A DNA stretch of 64,000 nucleotides. Source: JBFWWP01 sp050246115 (GTDB lineage Bacteria; Planctomycetota; UBA8108; UBA1146; JAJFFE01). The notes under the pieces are model-generated. The model made no database searches. It saw only the letters and a program-made list of their open reading frames with translations, and was not told the DNA's origin. The stretch's first letter is position 1, and each line of letters begins with the position of its first letter. Location: NCBI GenBank assembly GCA_050246115.1, contig JBFWWP010000019.1:1-64000 (forward strand). Reading direction: 5' to 3'. Positions 61,069 through 64,000 of the stretch are shown here, in pieces. The position numbers and the translations under genes were made by a program.

Positions 61069-63642
61069 ATGAAGATCAAGCTCAGCGACCTGGCGTTGCT
61101 CACGATCTTTCTCGTGGGCGCTGGCCCGGTGGGTCACCTCGTTGCGGCCGACCCGGCTCCCGCTCCCGTCGCCCTGGTCGACGGGATGCCACCAAGCTCT
61201 GCGGTCGGCGCCGGAGCGTCACTCCCACTTCTGCTTCGAGGGTTGGATTGCCCCTATCGAGTTCTCTACGTCACGGCGCACCCCGACGACGAGGACTCGG
61301 CGGTGATTGCGTGGCTGGTCCACGGTCTGGGAGTCGAAGTGCGTCTCCTGACGTTGACCCGCGGCGAGGGTGGACAGAACGAGATCGGACCGGAGCTGTT
61401 CGACGCGTTGGGGGTCCTGCGTTCGCGCGAACTCGAGGCCGCGAGAAGGATCGACGGTGCCAGCCAACGTTTTGCGCGTGCCTTCGAGTTCGGTTACTCC
61501 TTCTCGGTCGAGGAGACCTTCGAGAAGTGGCATCGAGAATCGATCCTTCGAGACGTCGTAAGAGAACTTCGCGAGTTCCAACCCGACGTGCTGTTGACCA
61601 TGCCTACCGAAGGCGCGGGTGGGGGCCAGCACCACCAGGCGTCGGCCCGCATCGCAGGTGAGGCCTTCACCGTGGCTGCGACCGAGCGTTGGCCGGAACT
61701 CGGGCCGCCGCACCGCACCCGGCGTTGGTTCGAGCAGGTCTGGGGCACCGACGAGCTGGACCGGACGTGTGCGATCGACAACAGCGTGCGGGATCCGTTG
61801 CTCGGCGCGAGCTATGCCGAGTTGGCACTGCGGGCTCAGGCCGCGCACAAGTGTCAGGGGATGGCGCGCCTCAGCGAGGCGTTCCCGCAGAGCGCATCGC
61901 GGTGGAGGTGGGTGCGAGCCGCCGATGAGGAGCCGAGCTCGGTCGAGTCGTTCTTCGCCGACTTGTCCCCTGGATCGACGATCCGGGAGTTGCAGCGAAT
62001 CGCGGAGCTGCGGTCGCGGGTGGCCGCCGCGCGCGCGGCCCTCGTCGTGGATCGACCCGACTCCACGCGCGAGCCACTGCTCCGGGTGTGGGACTATCTC
62101 GCGGACCCGACGACGCGCGAGGTGTTGCGGCCTGTGGTTCGAGAGACGCTCGTCGCGCGCACCGGCGCCGCGTTGCAGTTGGCCTTGGGAGTGGCAACCG
62201 CGGCGCGGGCTGCGACTCCGATCGTGGCCGCCGGCGCTGGTGTCGATGTCCGGCTGTCGGTCGTCAACGGTGGCGAGCGGGCCCTGGTCGTGCGCGGCTC
62301 GGTCCGCGGCCCGGCAGGGGTTCGCACTCGGTTGACCGAGTTCGAACTTCCGGCGGGTCAGACGCGGCACGTCCGTAGCGCACTCACGCTGCCGCCCGTG
62401 AACGAACTCGCGAGCAGCTTGCCCGTAGCCCTGCCGCGCCGCGCGGACTTGGCGGCTGAAGGTTCGTACCGCAATCCCGCGTGGTGTGCCTTCTGGTTCC
62501 AACCCGAGGTCGACGTCGACGGTCGAACCATCGCGTTGCCGCCACGCCGAGTGGAGGCGGAGCGGTTCGCGACCGCGGACTCGAGCGTAGTTCTGACCGA
62601 CCTGTTCGTGGTACCGGATCCGAGCATTCGACCGGTGCGGTCACCCATCGTGCTCTTGCCGGGTCGCCCTGCGCGGGTCGAACTGTGGGTCTCATCGGTC
62701 ACGGGTGGTGCAGTCGAAGTCGGTGTCGACGCCCCACGGGGCTGGTCGGTTCCGCCTCCGATCGAGATCACGACGCGCCGCGGTGGACACGAGCGCAGGG
62801 TGACGTTCGTGCTGGAGCCCGTGACCGCGAGCACGCCGAGCTCGGGGAAGGTCGCCGCGTGGGCCCGTCACCAAGGCGTCGACCCGGTGAGTCGGACCGG
62901 CTATCGCTGGATCGAGTATCCGCACGTTCGTGCCGGGGCTCTTCTCGAAGTCGCGGAGTCGGAACTCATCCTGCTCGACGACTGCTCCGTCCCCAGCGAG
63001 CAACGCGTTGCCTACGTCACGGGCGTGGGCGATGAAGTGCCCGCGGCGCTCGACACTCTCGGGATCACCTGGCACGCGCTCGACGAAGGCGAACTCTCGG
63101 TCGGTGCTCTGGACCGGTTCGACGTGATCCTCGTCGGGGTTCGTGCCTACAAGGTACGGGAGGACCTACGCGCAGCCACCGCGCAGTTGCAGGCTTGGAT
63201 GGAGCGCGGCGGCCGGCTCGTCGTTCAGTTTCAGAAGTTCGAATTCAACGACGGGGTCGCGAGTAGCCCGTTTGCGCCCTTTCCCGGGGCTGCCGTGAGC
63301 TCGCGTCGAGTCACGGTCGAAGAGTCGCCGGTGACCGCCCGCATCCCCGGCCATCCGCTCCTGAGCACTCCGAATTCGCTCGGCGCATCCGACTGGGATG
63401 GTTGGGTTCAAGAGCGGGGCCTGTACTTCTTGGAGGTCTCGGACGAGCGCTACGAGGACCTGCTGACCCTGGAGGATCCATGGCCCTACAACGCGGGGCC
63501 GCGGGGCGGCGCGCTGGTTCACGCTCGCGTCGGCCGCGGCGGCTGGGTCTACGTGGGCCTCGGTCTCTTTCGACAGCTCCCCGCGGGCGTGCCGGGGGCG
63601 TATCGTCTGCTGGCGAATCTGCTGGCCCCGCTTCCCGAGTGA
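61069..63642 (+). CDS. PIG-L (LmbE-like) deacetylase family protein, secreted, multidomain
   Basis: 857 residues from the ATG at 61069. Signal peptide SDLALLTIFLVGAGPVGHLVA. The PIG-L domain spans about 60-300, with the zinc motif AHPDDED, LTRGEGGQNE, LRSRELEAARRIDG and the GGGQHHQASA metal His. A beta-sandwich region (about 380-640) follows, and the C-terminal part (about 690-855) resembles a ThuA/glutamine amidotransferase-like fold (DVILVGVRAYKVREDL, GGRLVVQFQKFEF, GWVYVGLGLFRQLP). PIG-L enzymes deacetylate N-acetylglucosamine-type sugars. Here an extracytoplasmic glycan is the likely substrate, and the divergent symporter may take up its products, which is an inference. Confidence 0.87.
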   Translation: MKIKLSDLALLTIFLVGAGPVGHLVAADPAPAPVALVDGMPPSSAVGAGASLPLLLRGLDCPYRVLYVTAHPDDEDSAVIAWLVHGLGVEVRLLTLTRGEGGQNEIGPELFDALGVLRSRELEAARRIDGASQRFARAFEFGYSFSVEETFEKWHRESILRDVVRELREFQPDVLLTMPTEGAGGGQHHQASARIAGEAFTVAATERWPELGPPHRTRRWFEQVWGTDELDRTCAIDNSVRDPLLGASYAELALRAQAAHKCQGMARLSEAFPQSASRWRWVRAADEEPSSVESFFADLSPGSTIRELQRIAELRSRVAAARAALVVDRPDSTREPLLRVWDYLADPTTREVLRPVVRETLVARTGAALQLALGVATAARAATPIVAAGAGVDVRLSVVNGGERALVVRGSVRGPAGVRTRLTEFELPAGQTRHVRSALTLPPVNELASSLPVALPRRADLAAEGSYRNPAWCAFWFQPEVDVDGRTIALPPRRVEAERFATADSSVVLTDLFVVPDPSIRPVRSPIVLLPGRPARVELWVSSVTGGAVEVGVDAPRGWSVPPPIEITTRRGGHERRVTFVLEPVTASTPSSGKVAAWARHQGVDPVSRTGYRWIEYPHVRAGALLEVAESELILLDDCSVPSEQRVAYVTGVGDEVPAALDTLGITWHALDEGELSVGALDRFDVILVGVRAYKVREDLRAATAQLQAWMERGGRLVVQFQKFEFNDGVASSPFAPFPGAAVSSRRVTVEESPVTARIPGHPLLSTPNSLGASDWDGWVQERGLYFLEVSDERYEDLLTLEDPWPYNAGPRGGALVHARVGRGGWVYVGLGLFRQLPAGVPGAYRLLANLLAPLPE

Positions 63643-63649
63643 CCCAGCG

Positions 63650-64000
63650 CTACCAGGCCACGAGCGCTCGCACTTCGCGCATGATCTTGGCTGCGTCGGG
63701 AAGGACCGCAGCCTCGAGTTCTTTGTGAAACGGCACCGGGATGTCCGGGAAACCCAGGCGCCGGATGGGCCCATCCAGGCAGTCGATGGCCTGGTCGGCG
63801 ATGCGGGCGGCGACTTCCGCGCCAAAGCCGCCGGTGACCTGCGCCTCGTGGACGATGGCGACCTTGTTCGTCTTGCGGACCGACTCGATGACGGTCGCGT
63901 CGTCGAGCGGGGCGAGCACCCGCAGGTCGATGACTTCGACCGAGATGCCATCCTCCGCGAGACGTTCCGCGGCTTCCTGGCAACGGTGCACCATCCAACC
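63650..64000 (-). CDS. 2-oxoacid dehydrogenase E1 component, beta subunit, C-terminal part
   Basis: The 116 C-terminal residues are visible; the gene runs on past the window edge. It shows the transketolase C-terminal domain: AAERLAEDGISVEVIDLRVL, PLDDATVIESVRKTNKVAIV, HEAQVTGGFGAEVAARIADQ, and DIPVPFHKELEAAVLP near the end. It is the beta subunit type of pyruvate or branched-chain 2-oxoacid dehydrogenases, which uses thiamine diphosphate with the alpha subunit. The exact substrate cannot be told from this piece. It converges with the PIG-L gene, 7 bp apart. Confidence 0.93.
   Translation of the reverse strand, partial: GWMVHRCQEAAERLAEDGISVEVIDLRVLAPLDDATVIESVRKTNKVAIVHEAQVTGGFGAEVAARIADQAIDCLDGPIRRLGFPDIPVPFHKELEAAVLPDAAKIMREVRALVAW

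Overview
The window reads as a GC-rich chromosomal segment of a planctomycete (phylum Planctomycetota), probably from a draft or metagenome-derived assembly because a run of ten N sits at 22260-22269. The placement rests on eight secreted proteins that carry the same dockerin-like Ca-binding double repeat ending in a Cys-rich 'CGxDPTxDxLxC' tail, on IPT/TIG, P-domain and 'DCNxNGxPD' repeat proteins, and on frequent TTG starts. Housekeeping genes give no sign that the segment as a whole was transferred: glnS, argS, lepA, hemW, hemH, a GatB/YqeY protein, an M3 oligopeptidase, a methionine aminopeptidase and the C-terminus of a 2-oxoacid dehydrogenase E1 beta.

Layout. 1-8.1 kb: a truncated SdrD B-repeat surface protein, an FHA-GAF-adenylate cyclase with PPK2, acetoacetyl-CoA synthetase, HIT protein, ECF sigma/anti-sigma pair. 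8.3-16.5 kb: a minus-strand run of acyl-CoA dehydrogenase, small unknown protein, TatD hydrolase and ferrochelatase, then an HDOD protein and GlnRS. 16.5-19.1 kb: hexanucleotide arrays and an integron-type cassette, with attC-like sites flanking a beta-propeller gene, then a lipoprotein. 19.4-27.3 kb: three dockerin-tagged secreted proteins, one of them an IPT-repeat adhesin broken by the assembly gap. 27.3-34.5 kb: a lipoprotein gene with an in-frame UGA (candidate selenoprotein), an ArgRS with an inserted PheT/EMAP-type tRNA-binding domain, a small unknown protein, HemW and LepA. 35-50.7 kb: more dockerin proteins, an AcpH-like protein, a SWIM-SNF2 ATPase that starts right after a duplicated hexanucleotide array, YqeY and oligopeptidase M3. 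51.2-64 kb: SEC-C methionine aminopeptidase, a secreted redox/protease cluster (pentaheme cytochrome, two di-heme oxidoreductases, matrixin protease), a sodium:solute symporter, a PIG-L deacetylase-like protein and the E1 beta fragment.

The most unusual items are the UGA-interrupted lipoprotein with a SECIS-like hairpin just after the UGA, the tRNA-binding domain inside ArgRS, the isolated attC cassette without an integrase, the (GAGTAC)n/(GGGGAC)n arrays that sit beside attC pieces and a shared core sequence, and a conserved ~22-bp dispersed motif found five times in one orientation, three times at or near a stop codon. No tRNA, rRNA, CRISPR array, transposase or integrase was seen. Functions are assigned from recognised motifs and family resemblance; no database search was possible.
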